The notes under the pieces were generated by a model. It saw only the letters and a list, made by a program, of their open reading frames with translations, had not been told where the DNA came from and ran no database searches. DNA of 64,000 nt from Nereocystis luetkeana (taxonomy: Eukaryota > Sar > Phaeophyceae > Laminariales > Laminariaceae). The DNA lies in contig JARUPZ010000030.1 in NCBI GenBank assembly GCA_031213475.1, positions 6,565,661 to 6,629,660 of the forward strand, in the 5' to 3' direction. Shown piece by piece: positions 54,690 to 64,000 of the stretch. The position numbers and the translations under genes were made by a program. The stretch's first letter is position 1. The number at the start of each line of letters is the position of its first letter.

Positions 54690-55518
54690 ATGATGAACCA
54701 GGCGCGGAGCCCCACGCTACCTAGCTTCTCGGGGCTGAGCTCTGCTGTGAAGGAGGCACGCGAGTACGAAAACAGCCGGAAAACTCCGGGGAGAAACACT
54801 AGGACGGAGGTCCAAGATAACAGCAACAGCAGCAGCAACCTTCTAAGGCGCAGTCGGCCACCATCATCTGTGGTTCCATCGGCAGTATCGCCAGCTGCAG
54901 TATCAGTATCAGAGGCACCACCGGCGGATGGATTCGATCGCAGCGCACCCAAGGGTGCCCTCGGCAAGACGCCGTTCGCTCACGGGAATACCTCGGCACT
55001 GCTGCTGCAGGATACGCTGTCCCCTTTGCTGGAAGAGGTGGATGCGCTCTTCGAGAAAGGCCAGGAAATCGCGGCGAGCTTGAAGGCACAGGGCAACAGA
55101 ATGCAGGAGGATGATGTGAGTCGAGTGAAGGCAACCGCCCCTGCTTTGTGCTGTCTCATGCCTTCTGCCGCGAGACTCTTACGTACCGGCATCGTCTGCA
55201 AGGTCTTTCATGCTCATCATCGCGCATGGTTATGATCGTTGGTGATGTCTGGCCTGAGGCACTGCCTGTGTTCGGGGTGCGATTGTTTTTTTTCGTGATT
55301 CCGGGAGAACTCGGCCTACGTACAAGACCACCCGGAGAGTAAGTACAGCAGTCAGTAGAGTTGTGTTGTGTCTTCTCGTGGACGTGTCTCATGTATGTGA
55401 TCCCACTCCAAAAAATGCCCCATACCAGGTGTACAGCAAGCTTCTATTCCTGTGCTCTCTCATCGTTGTCCTCTGCTTCTCCATGTGTGCTGGCCTTCTT
55501 CACGTGTTTGTAAAATAA
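54690..55518 (+). CDS. Candidate two-exon gene for a tail-anchored membrane protein (~171 aa)
   Basis: Exon 1 (54690-55115) encodes 142 residues: a Ser/Pro/Asn-rich N-terminus, then an amphipathic segment TSALLLQDTLSPLLEEVDAL and a charged stretch ending NRMQEDD at donor GATGAT/GTGAGT. Exon 2 (55429-55518), behind acceptor ATACCAG, continues in phase 0 as VYSKLLFLCSLIVVLCFSMC and stops at TAA: a single C-terminal membrane helix with almost no tail. The layout (cytosolic part, then a terminal anchor) is that of tail-anchored proteins such as SNARE-like or organelle-surface factors. No family is recognised. AATAAA overlaps the stop codon. The start could be the Met one codon later, and a non-coding first exon may lie upstream. 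Confidence 0.5.
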
Positions 55519-56248
55519 AAAACATCAGCCAGCTAGTTGTGAGATCGAGGATTTGATCTAAACTCATCTTTGCAAGCTGTGTGTGATACTGACTTCGATC
55601 GCGCGCACTACTCGTTCGGGTTTTATATGGTCTCAATTGTGCGCGGACTCCTTCGTTTGAGATCACAACACAACATACCTACAATCATGTACCAGGTACC
55701 TGGCAATAAGTATGATACCTATAATACCAGGTACCAGGTACAAACCATCACCCGTATATGCTTGGGCGTATGCCACGTACCAGCTCCGTAGAGTTACGCA
55801 GATCATACTTATATTTTAGCTGGTGGAATGCGCACACACTGAATGTTCGAAGTACTGCGTCACTGGACGAGTCGCAGCAGCAGCAGCAGCAGTGTCGCTG
55901 CGCAGTAGTCTTGCGAACACCAACGGCGTTGGGCTGCTTTTGGGTTGATTTATTTTTTTCAAGTTTGAAGTTTACGGCGCTGTGCAAGCCGTTTCCCCTG
56001 CGCTACCTTGGCCTTCATATCAGGTTGTGTTCAACACCTACTCGTGGGTGCGAGGTACGAGTCTCCTTTTAACCAGTAACAACCAAACGATACCAGGTAC
56101 CTGGTATATTTTTTATACATGCATATTCATACGGTACTGAGTACTGAGTGTGCCGAACGTTGCAAAACCTGGCCGTGAATATTATTCCCCATTCGTACTC
56201 ATGTCACATCTGATCAGATCGTAAACGTTTCTTATTTCAGAGGCCATC

Positions 56249-56597
56249 GGTCGCCCCGGTGGTTCAAGTGGTTAACCTCGAATTCTACTTGTTTGAGTCC
56301 TGGGTTCGAGCCCTAGGAGGGTCGGACTTTGACTTTATTTGCAAAAATAAAAAAAGGGATTCAATTGTTGAGAGCGCCTTGCAGCGTGGGTAGGCACAAT
56401 TCGATGCGAGTCGACGAGGGAAGAAAAGGCTGAAATCTTCTCGCGATAAAAATGAAGGCACGTACCGTAGCGGGAAGGGGGGAGAAGAGCCTGCTATGTG
56501 ACCCCGGATCTGAGTTACGAGTTGGAAGGAGAGAGAGAAGAAGATGTGCGAAGATAATGAATGGGATGGAAAAAAAAAAAAAAAAAAAAAAAAAAAA
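56249..56597 (+). mobile_element. tRNA-derived SINE with poly(A) tail
   Basis: Near twin of 44879-45232, ending in about 30 A residues. The long pure A tail suggests it is one of the youngest copies here. Confidence 0.88.
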
Positions 56598-57519
56598 CAT
56601 AGCGATATGAATCAAAGTATCGAATCGTGTCTACCTGGTACCAGTAGGTTTTTATGTTTTTATCCAGCAGTGTGATGGTGAAAGCTCGAAGTACTGCTCT
56701 ACTGCTGCTGTCAGTAGGTACTCGTACACTCGGAATCTCCGAACTAAAACCCCGACTACCGACCAGGCGATCAGACTTGGAGATCAGACTGCAGGCGCGG
56801 AATCTGCAGATATACAGAGTTACCTGGTACCTGGTGATAATAAATTGAGCAACGAGAAAAGCAGGCTACCTTTAACATCTATTAATACTCGTACAGGAAA
56901 CTATGAATAGGAAATTCGGGATCAGTATTACTGAATTTCGTGTAGGACCCACCCGTTCTCAAAAAAGAGAAAATTTAGCCTGGATCAGCTTTCCTGTTTC
57001 TAGCTGGGTGTCCTGTACCACTGTGTCAATAGTAACGTATAACATGGGTGATAGCACACCCCCTTTAAAAAACACCCCCCCTACAAAAGCACACCCTGGG
57101 GTATATATATATTTATTGTTTTTTTACCGTCACTTTATCACCCGGGGGTACGTTGAATACCACACCCCCTTCGGATGTACGCCTAAAAACATACCAGGGT
57201 ATCAAACTCCAAAGTATACACCAGGGGACACCATCCACCCACAACACGCACGCAACGGTAGATGGATACGGGTATCAGCCTCAATCAAGAGTAATAAAAT
57301 TGTGTTTTCTTTTTTCGTTTGATGCCGTTAACCGCTACGGCTACGGTACGGTTATTGTGTGGCCAACCACGAATGTGATAGTGTTACAAAACAACGCGCA
57401 TGGTACTCGTACGGTACCAGTATTCGGTACAGGTGTTTTTATTGCTTGATGTTTTTGTTGTTGTTGTCTACCCTTGCCATTTTGTATGTTCGCCGTTACC
57501 CCTTTCTCTCCTTCCCATT

Positions 57520-57825
57520 AGTATTCGTAACTCAGATCCGGGGTCACATGGTATGATAGGCTCTCCTCCCCCCTGCCCACTACAGTTCGTGCCTTGGAAG
57601 GCATTTTTATCGCGAGAACACTTCAGCCCTTTCTTCCCTCGTCGACTCGTGTACAATACATTGATTGAGCTTACCCACGCTGCGCCCTCTCAGCAGCTGG
57701 TTTCTTCAATATTTTTGAAAGTAAAGAATCTACTGTCGCCACGGTGGGATTTAACTCACGGAATCAACTCTATTAATATCAGCATTCGAAGGTACCTCTG
57801 AAACACCGGGGCGACCGGCGTCAGG
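57520..57825 (-). mobile_element. tRNA-derived SINE, minus strand
   Basis: Reads CGGGGCGACC (head complement) at the right end and CAGATCCGGGGTCACAT / CTCGTCGACTCG in the body. The head is diverged. Confidence 0.78.
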
Positions 57826-57829
57826 GCCA

Positions 57830-60200
57830 GAAGGAAAGGATTCAGATCCATGTCAGGAGCCAGTTTTTCACTGGGACAAGGTCTCTCAGGTCTGAGGTGC
57901 AACCCTCAGGAGTTTTGTTTTTGAATATGATACCGGTACCGGTAACCTTTTTCCAACATCGCAGAAATACGGGGTTTCTTGCTGTCATCCCGGGGTTACC
58001 GGTACAAGCGTGGGCCTTACTATCACCTGTGTATACAGCGTGGGAATGAAGAATGAAAAAAACTGGTCTCACACCAAAAACCCTGATGCATTAGAACACC
58101 TCTTGTTAACACGCCCCCTTATTGGTATACCCGCTGCAACACCGTCCTTGTTATCGCAACCCCTGGAATCTGCCGGTGTCTGTTCACACGCCATGGCATT
58201 CAAAGATACCACCAGCACACCCCCTCGTTTTCACACACCCCTGTCGTCTGGCCGAGTCGGTTCGTGCTCGTCAGCAACCGACGTCCCATCATCACACTTC
58301 CTCGTTATCAAACCCCCTAGCGGCGGGGCTCCCGTGCATGGTGCTTATCACCGGGGGTACGCTAGATACCACACCCCACTACAAAACACCCCCGGTGATG
58401 ATATTTTCCATTTTCAAAGGCGAGAAAGTTATCACAGGGGTGTGCCTTCATCCATGGCACACTGATGTACGGCGGTATACCGGTACTGCTGTATGTGACG
58501 TGTCAAAATATGCTGGGTACGTACGTAGAAATTAAGGTAAAACGAAACGTGTTGTCCATTTGCCAAACCCTATTTGCTACTTGTAATTCATACCACCAGG
58601 TACATATTTGCTCGAACAGGGCCCGTCGCCTGTGGTACATCCCATACCGTATCATATTCATGTACGTATACGTATATATGTTGCACGTATTTCTAGACCT
58701 CAAATCCCTCCCCGTGCATCCTGCCAGCATCAATTCATGAAACCGAGGGGGGGGGGGGGGGGTCAATGAGGGAGGGAGGGTGGGTAGTGGGTACCTGGTA
58801 GGTATTAAAGAGGCAGCCCCGACGTGATGCACCAAAGACGTTATTTTTCTCGGGATGCCTTGATGCCTTCTTAGTTTGTTTTTACCGGCGTGAGTTTAGG
58901 CCACAAGAAATTATCACAAATTATTCTATTCGCCACTATTAATATTAATAATTGGCACAAATAGCACAATCCTCCAGTATGTATCCTGGAGGATGCTCGG
59001 GTTGCCGACCGAGCTCCAGGCCACAACGGAGGGGAATAAAGCTACCTGAACCACTGCCATGGCGAGTCAGTAACGGGTGGAGCGAAGAACCCAAGTTCCT
59101 TGAACATGAGTCAAAATCGCACCCAGAGTTAGGCCACCAGTCCTTAGGTCTGTTCGAGCCATTCCTTGCCTTTTTCTTAGCCGAGCTCTCGGACTCGGGC
59201 TGGTGTTGGTTATCCGGCGCCAATCGTCCTGGACCTATTAGTAGCTAGCCTTGTAAATCGCGCCTTTTTTATCGGGATTAATCGTCGATGAAAAATAATA
59301 CCAGTGGTACCAGGTACCTGGTATCGCTTATCGCGATGTCGCGACATTCGGGCACGAAACGTTGCATTTCAAGAGGAACCCATCTTCTATTTGTTTAGAA
59401 CAGTAGCCGGGGAAGTGCTCAGCACCAGGCGCAGCGGCGCAGTGCAAGTTTGAACCACCAACCCTTGCTTGCATCAAACGTGTGTGCTGAATACAGGTGC
59501 CCGCACAGGAATGCATTGCACGGTAGCAACGAAATCGATGATGATTTCGGTGTCTGAGATCCACGTCCAGCCACGATCCCACAACGAGACTCGTGTTGTA
59601 TCAAAACAATGGGCATCCATGAGTCCACGATCCATGAGCGATGTCGGCCTCTTGAGTTGGTTGCTGTATTCGCCACAGCTGTACTCCACAATATCCCACC
59701 ATCTTGGACCACGACGACTCTTTCGCTCATGACAACAAACGAACGAGCAGACACAATGTGCATGTGCGCACCAAGGCACGCAGACGGAAACACAAGCGAT
59801 GGCGTGGTGCATGGAGGAACTGAGACAGTTACCACCACTTTCCGACTTATAGGAACATGTTACGTCGTTTCATCGTTCCAGGAATCAGGCAGTATCATTT
59901 CCCTCTACTTGCCCAACTCCCACCGACGATGATGGTTGTAGACCGCGAAGCCTGGTGCAGACGGCGAATCGTGTATCGTGTGGGCTATTATTAACAGTAG
60001 CAGCTTGCAGCCAGCAGTCTTGCTCGATGCCTATTCTGTAGAGATGTATGTGAGGCTTTATCGAATAATCGCGATCGTAAATCGCGATTTATCCATAAAT
60101 CGTGATTCACGATCACGGATCAAATTTTGCGGATCACAATCACCAGAAATTGCGATTAAACAAAAAGCGATTTATAACACTGCTGCGTGGGCCCGTATCA
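57830..60200. other. Intergenic, no recognised gene
   Basis: ORFs on both strands around 58952-59248 and 59419-59932 lack known domains. A G17-type homopolymer sits at 58747. A TACCAGGTACCTGGTA palindrome is at 59308. Confidence 0.5.
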
Positions 60201-60210
60201 ATAGAGTGCA

Positions 60211-60332
60211 TAGCGGGAAGGGGGGAGAAGAGCCTGCTATGTGACCCCGGATCTGAGTTACGAGCTGGAAGGAGAGAGAGAAGAAGATGTGCGAAGATAA
60301 TGAATGGGATGGAAAAAAAAAAAAAAAAAAAA
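60211..60332 (+). mobile_element. 5'-truncated SINE with poly(A) tail
   Basis: Only the last 100 bp of the SINE body (AGCGGGAAGGGGGGAGAAGA onward) plus about 20 A residues. It is directly followed by the dispersed repeat at 60398. Confidence 0.82.
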
Positions 60333-60397
60333 TGCAGCATACAGCCTGAAGGAAACTGCGGAGTCTGTCGTGTGTGTCGAGTGTCGATATATCTGCC

Positions 60398-60770
60398 CCA
60401 TGGGTGTGTGTTCTTCACATTAAACCGTTCTTTCTACCCGTCGACATCCAGCACAACCAGTGTCCGTGCCGGTTCTTCAATCCCGAAAAAAAGATACAAG
60501 TTCTGTGGTCACAAAGCTACGCCACAGAGATACTACGTTGCCACGTATACAGTAAGCACAGCAGTGGGCAATGCAATGCCATGTCATCAAACTGGATACG
60601 ACAGGCACGACATACACATTCTATGAAATAGAGAAACGAAAGGAAACAATCAAGGAAAAAGCAAAAACAAAGAAGACAAATCGAAAGAAAAAAATGAAAG
60701 CAAAAACTAAAAGAAACAATCTGTCGTGCCCCCCCCCCGCAGGCGAGGTGACCAACAATTGAAACAGAAC
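60398..60770 (+). repeat. Dispersed repeat R, copy 1
   Basis: Runs from GTGTGTTCTTCACATTAAAC through ACCCGTCGACATCCAGCACA and GTGGTCACAAAGCTACGCCA to an A-rich, C-run-containing end. Also present, in reverse, at 1015-1332 and 10268-10492 and in part at 31278-31463. No ORF, inverted ends or pol III boxes recognised. Confidence 0.78.
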
Positions 60771-61213
60771 GAGCTGGAAAAAAAAGGAAAAAATAACAAA
60801 ATCACCACTGCTTGTCAGTACGGCTTATCAATCAGAAAAAGAAGAGAAATAAATAAAATGAAAAACACGGGGAATCAGCGTAAGAAAGAAAAAAAAACAA
60901 AACAAGAAGAGAAGACAAGGGAAGATCACGTTCGAACCAGCTGCACCAGTTGGTGGCACTATTAATAGTAGTATGGTCATGTTCTACTTCCTAGTCGGCC
61001 TGGTGCCTTGCTACCCTGTCTGCCATCTCCTTCCTACTTTCGTCTACCGCAGCTTCCCTTCTACTCCTCCTGTTCCCCCCCCTCTCCGCATTCACTTGGT
61101 CGGGTTTTCTGCCACTTCTCATGTTGCCCCCCCCCCCCCCCCATTCCCTTGGACACCATCAACGGCGGATGCGCGGCGTTACCTACTCATCTCAGCCTCA
61201 ACCTCGTGCCACC

Positions 61214-61918
61214 TCACCATGAACCGTTCGGCTGCTTCAAGGATCCCCGGTACCACTTCCCCGCCTTTTTGGCTGCAGTGGACCACAACGCGGTCTCAAC
61301 TCCAAACACCAAGGGGGCTACTTCCGTTGACCCTTCGGTGGCTCGGAACTCCCTAAGGTCTTCGACTATGCATCTATGCCAAATCTTACACTGTCCGCCT
61401 GGTCTCGGGTTCTCCCCACCAGCTATCGTCCCGAACATTACCCGACTGGGTAATCACTCCTTGCTTTGCCGTGCCACGCCCCCCGCAAAGAAGAGCCGCC
61501 GTTTACGAATGGTCGTTTCGATGCTCTCGCAACGTGTCATCTTGAGGGCCTTCGCGTAAGAGAGGGTGGCATGGTCAGTATGAAGTCGGCGCTGGAAGCC
61601 AATGACTCGCAACAGGACTTGGTGGTGAGCCGTTCGAAGCTTGGCAAAGTGTTCCGCTCTGAGGGTCCACGTCACACACCCGTACAGCAGGGTCTCAATC
61701 ACCTCGGCCTTCAGCATTCGGACTTTAAGGCTAAGGGGGGCGGTCGTCCTATCATACAACTCCGGGCCGAACCGTTTGAGGCATGCTCGCATGAGGCGGA
61801 TCCGTCGGTCGATTTCGAGCGAGAGGTCAGCGTTTTCGTGGATAACGCCGCCTAGGTATAAGAACTGGGTCGTCTGCTTATACCTCTGACCTGCCGCTTC
61901 GATGACGAGCGGTACGTT
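61214..61918 (-). pseudogene. Non-LTR retrotransposon (LINE) reverse transcriptase 3' fragment
   Basis: Minus-strand translation from about 61918 reads YKQTTQFLYLGGVIHENADL, then ETLLYGCVTWTLRAEHFAKL, then RKRRLFFAGGVAR. An in-frame TGA at 61454 interrupts it, after which LPSRVMFGTIAGGENPRPGG and KIWHRCIVEDL continue in the same frame. This order is the C-terminal part of endonuclease-type LINE polyproteins. The reading frame is lost above 61920, so the copy is 5' truncated and dead. Confidence 0.8.
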
Positions 61919-61919
61919 A

Positions 61920-64000
61920 TATTCATGTCATCAGTTGGAGGTAGTACGGGTAGTTAGTTTGCAGTCTCAATTTTGTTCTATCAAATACCTGGTACTCTGG
62001 TACGAGTACTCGTACCTGTATGAAATATCTTCCTTTTACTCCTACGAGTACTCGTTTTGTCTTGGACTGGTACATACAGCATTACTACGAGATGAACACC
62101 CGTGGTTCAAGATTAATGTGTATGGTACTCGTTCTCAAGCTCGCATAACAAGCAGTCTCATGTACCATGTATCATGTACCATGTACTACGGTACGGTAGT
62201 ACCAGGGGTGGTCACACATTGATAGTACCAGGTAAATCTTTACGAGCGTTTTGTGCGTGGCGCCTAAAGCCGACCCTACGACCTAACCCGAACCCTATGG
62301 CAGTGATGGTCAGTGCTTTGATCAGTGCCTGGATGCCGTGCTTGGTAAAACTCCAGGTTGACTCGGCCGGCTTGGATGCTGTGCTTGGAAATACTTTTAA
62401 AGGTTGATTCGACCGGCTCGGGATGCTGTGGCTGGGAAAGACTCTATGTTGATTGAGCCGCAGATAACACATATTACACCCTGACGTAGCCGATCAGAGT
62501 GCCTTAATAGCTACCTTAAGGCTGTTTCCTATGCGGTTCGATTTCGAGCTTCAGATTTTTGTTTTTCGATCTAAAAAACGAATGACTCTGCTTATGCAGT
62601 CCGAATATGCAGAATCCGACCGGATTTTTTCGATTTGAGAACCCGATGGCCCAAGTCGTCGGATCTAGGCTGGGTCATCAGATTTTCAAATCGAAAAATG
62701 GCATGCACTCTAAATTCCAGATATTATCCATGACAGCAAACAGCAGCAGCAGAACGATCGATGAGTTGGATGGTGACAGAGCGGTATAGCGACGTTGCTT
62801 CGCGCCCGACGCTCGGGCGGCGGGCGGCCCGTCCCTCCGTGGCCAGACTACAGTCGCCTGGCGCGGACTCGGGCCTAGAGACCAAGAGAAGCGCATTCGG
62901 CACGCACCTCTCCGTGGACACGTATAAGTACTCGGTAGACTGCACTGCTGTACAGCAGCAGTCAGTCACAAAATGGAACACAAAATACCAAGACAGGTTG
63001 GCTCTAGCGCCCTCGCCACGTCTCTTTGCCGCCAGACTAGAGGCAGTCAGCCTTGGCTCGCACGCTTGGGTCCTACGCGCAGGGCAGCGCACCCAGCGCG
63101 TCTCTTCGCAGCGCCAAACCACAAAAACAGCAGTTGGTCTCGGCGTTTGCTCGAATCTCTACACAATAAATCTGATTTTTCCGCATAGATAGGAAGATTG
63201 CTGTTATCATTTGCCAACTTCACATCTGAAAATGCGATCGGGTCAAAATCTTAAGCTCAAAAATCGAACCGCATAGGAAACGACCTAAGGAAGATTCACT
63301 GTCAATGCTTGACTACCGACCACTGTACTCGCTACAACTACTGACTTGTGTAGAAGGTACGAGAGCACGGTATCCCTCCCTATAGTCTCCCTACTCCCTA
63401 CCGTGGGTGGTATGGTTCTGAGGGTGTGGCGGTACTGGCATAGCTGCAGCTGCCTCGGTATAGCTACACACAGCAGCAGCGTATGTGCGTGCTTGCCACA
63501 TGCAACCTGGCGCCTGGCACCTGCTTCCTACCTGCCAATATTCAGGCTGTAGGGACCGATAGTTGCTTCCCTCGAGATATACCATACCAATCCGTTTAAC
63601 AAATCTCATGAGAGTTATCACGTGAATTTTACGAAGAGTAACCAAGAGAAATAGGAAGATATGTATGGACATACCTGGTATGAACATATGAACATACGTA
63701 TGTACGTATGATGTTGCCCATTTTTCACTCTTACCGGGATTGGTCCCTTTTAGAGCTGCAGTCCCATTTTGGGGACAAACCAGTCAAACTTCAAGTAGTT
63801 TGCACCCCGAATAAGACTGCGGTCCTAAAAGGGGGAAGGGGGCGGGAAGCATTCACCAGGCACACCCGTCTCTGTCTCTGTTTTCGTTATTAATAGTGGT
63901 ATCTGCACATTTTTTCGTTTTTTGTTTGTTTGTTGTCTGTTCTTTGTCAAGTGTTTACTTTTTTCTTTGGGCATCGCGTCCTCCAAGTATCGTGCCGGAA
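61920..64000. other. Intergenic to window end
   Basis: No gene recognised. About 62520-62710 and 63210-63280 share inverted words (CCTATGCGGTTCGATTT against AAATCGAACCGCATAGG), so they may be ends of one inverted-repeat element of about 750 bp. A family B MITE lies at 63743. Confidence 0.5.
63743..63835 (+). mobile_element. Family B MITE, flanks decayed
   Basis: TCCCTTTTAGAGCTGCAGTCC and GACTGCGGTCCTAAAAGGG arms around GGGGACAAACCAGTCAAACT; TTAA flanks no longer visible. Confidence 0.8.

Noticed and set aside
55308-55338. Intermediate exon of the tail-anchored gene (NSAYVQDHPE) with donor GTAAGT
   Set aside because: Splice signals look good, but including it shifts the frame and destroys the terminal membrane helix. 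It could still be used in an alternative transcript.
59419-59932. Overlapping ORFs of 107-139 codons on both strands
   Set aside because: No domain, no splice context and both strands are open; left unannotated.

Overview
This window reads as intron-rich nuclear DNA of a eukaryote. Spliceosomal introns average about 1.2 kb, exons are mostly 90-200 bp with CAG acceptors and GTRAG-like donors, and short non-autonomous transposons, tRNA-derived SINEs and TTAGGG-type interstitial repeats are abundant. A stramenopile alga, most likely brown-alga-like, is my best guess; that is inference from genome style, not from a marker gene.

The centre of the window (about 6.5-40 kb, + strand) is one gene that I reconstruct as 25 exons encoding about 1396 residues. 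Twenty-four introns join without frame conflict, and 18 of them are phase 0. The product is a complete ten-helix TMEM16/anoctamin fused in frame to a complete extended-synaptotagmin/tricalbin module: a membrane hairpin, an SMP lipid-transfer domain and two C2 domains. TMEM16 proteins are Ca2+-regulated lipid scramblases or channels. SMP-C2 proteins are ER-plasma membrane tethers that carry glycerolipids. Both modules in one chain suggest a scramblase coupled directly to a lipid-transfer tube at a membrane contact site. The TM7/TM8 calcium acidic residues and all five C2A aspartates are present; C2B has lost them. The introns are filled with MITEs, SINE pieces and minisatellites.

Upstream (1-6.5 kb) I see only repeats and no convincing gene. 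Downstream, 40-54 kb is intergenic and repeat-rich. It holds a 1.8-kb stretch dense in TAACGTTA-like motifs, tRNA-headed SINEs and a roughly 4-kb decayed Ty3/gypsy-type LTR element with a broken protease and no recognisable reverse transcriptase. At 54.69-55.52 kb there is a plausible two-exon gene for a small tail-anchored protein of unknown function. From 55.5 to 64 kb there are more SINEs, a dispersed repeat shared with 1 kb, 10 kb and 31 kb, and the 3' end of a decayed non-LTR retrotransposon on the minus strand.

Two MITE families recur: one flanked by TA (Tc1/mariner-like) and one flanked by TTAA (piggyBac-like). Several copies are nested, which gives relative insertion ages.
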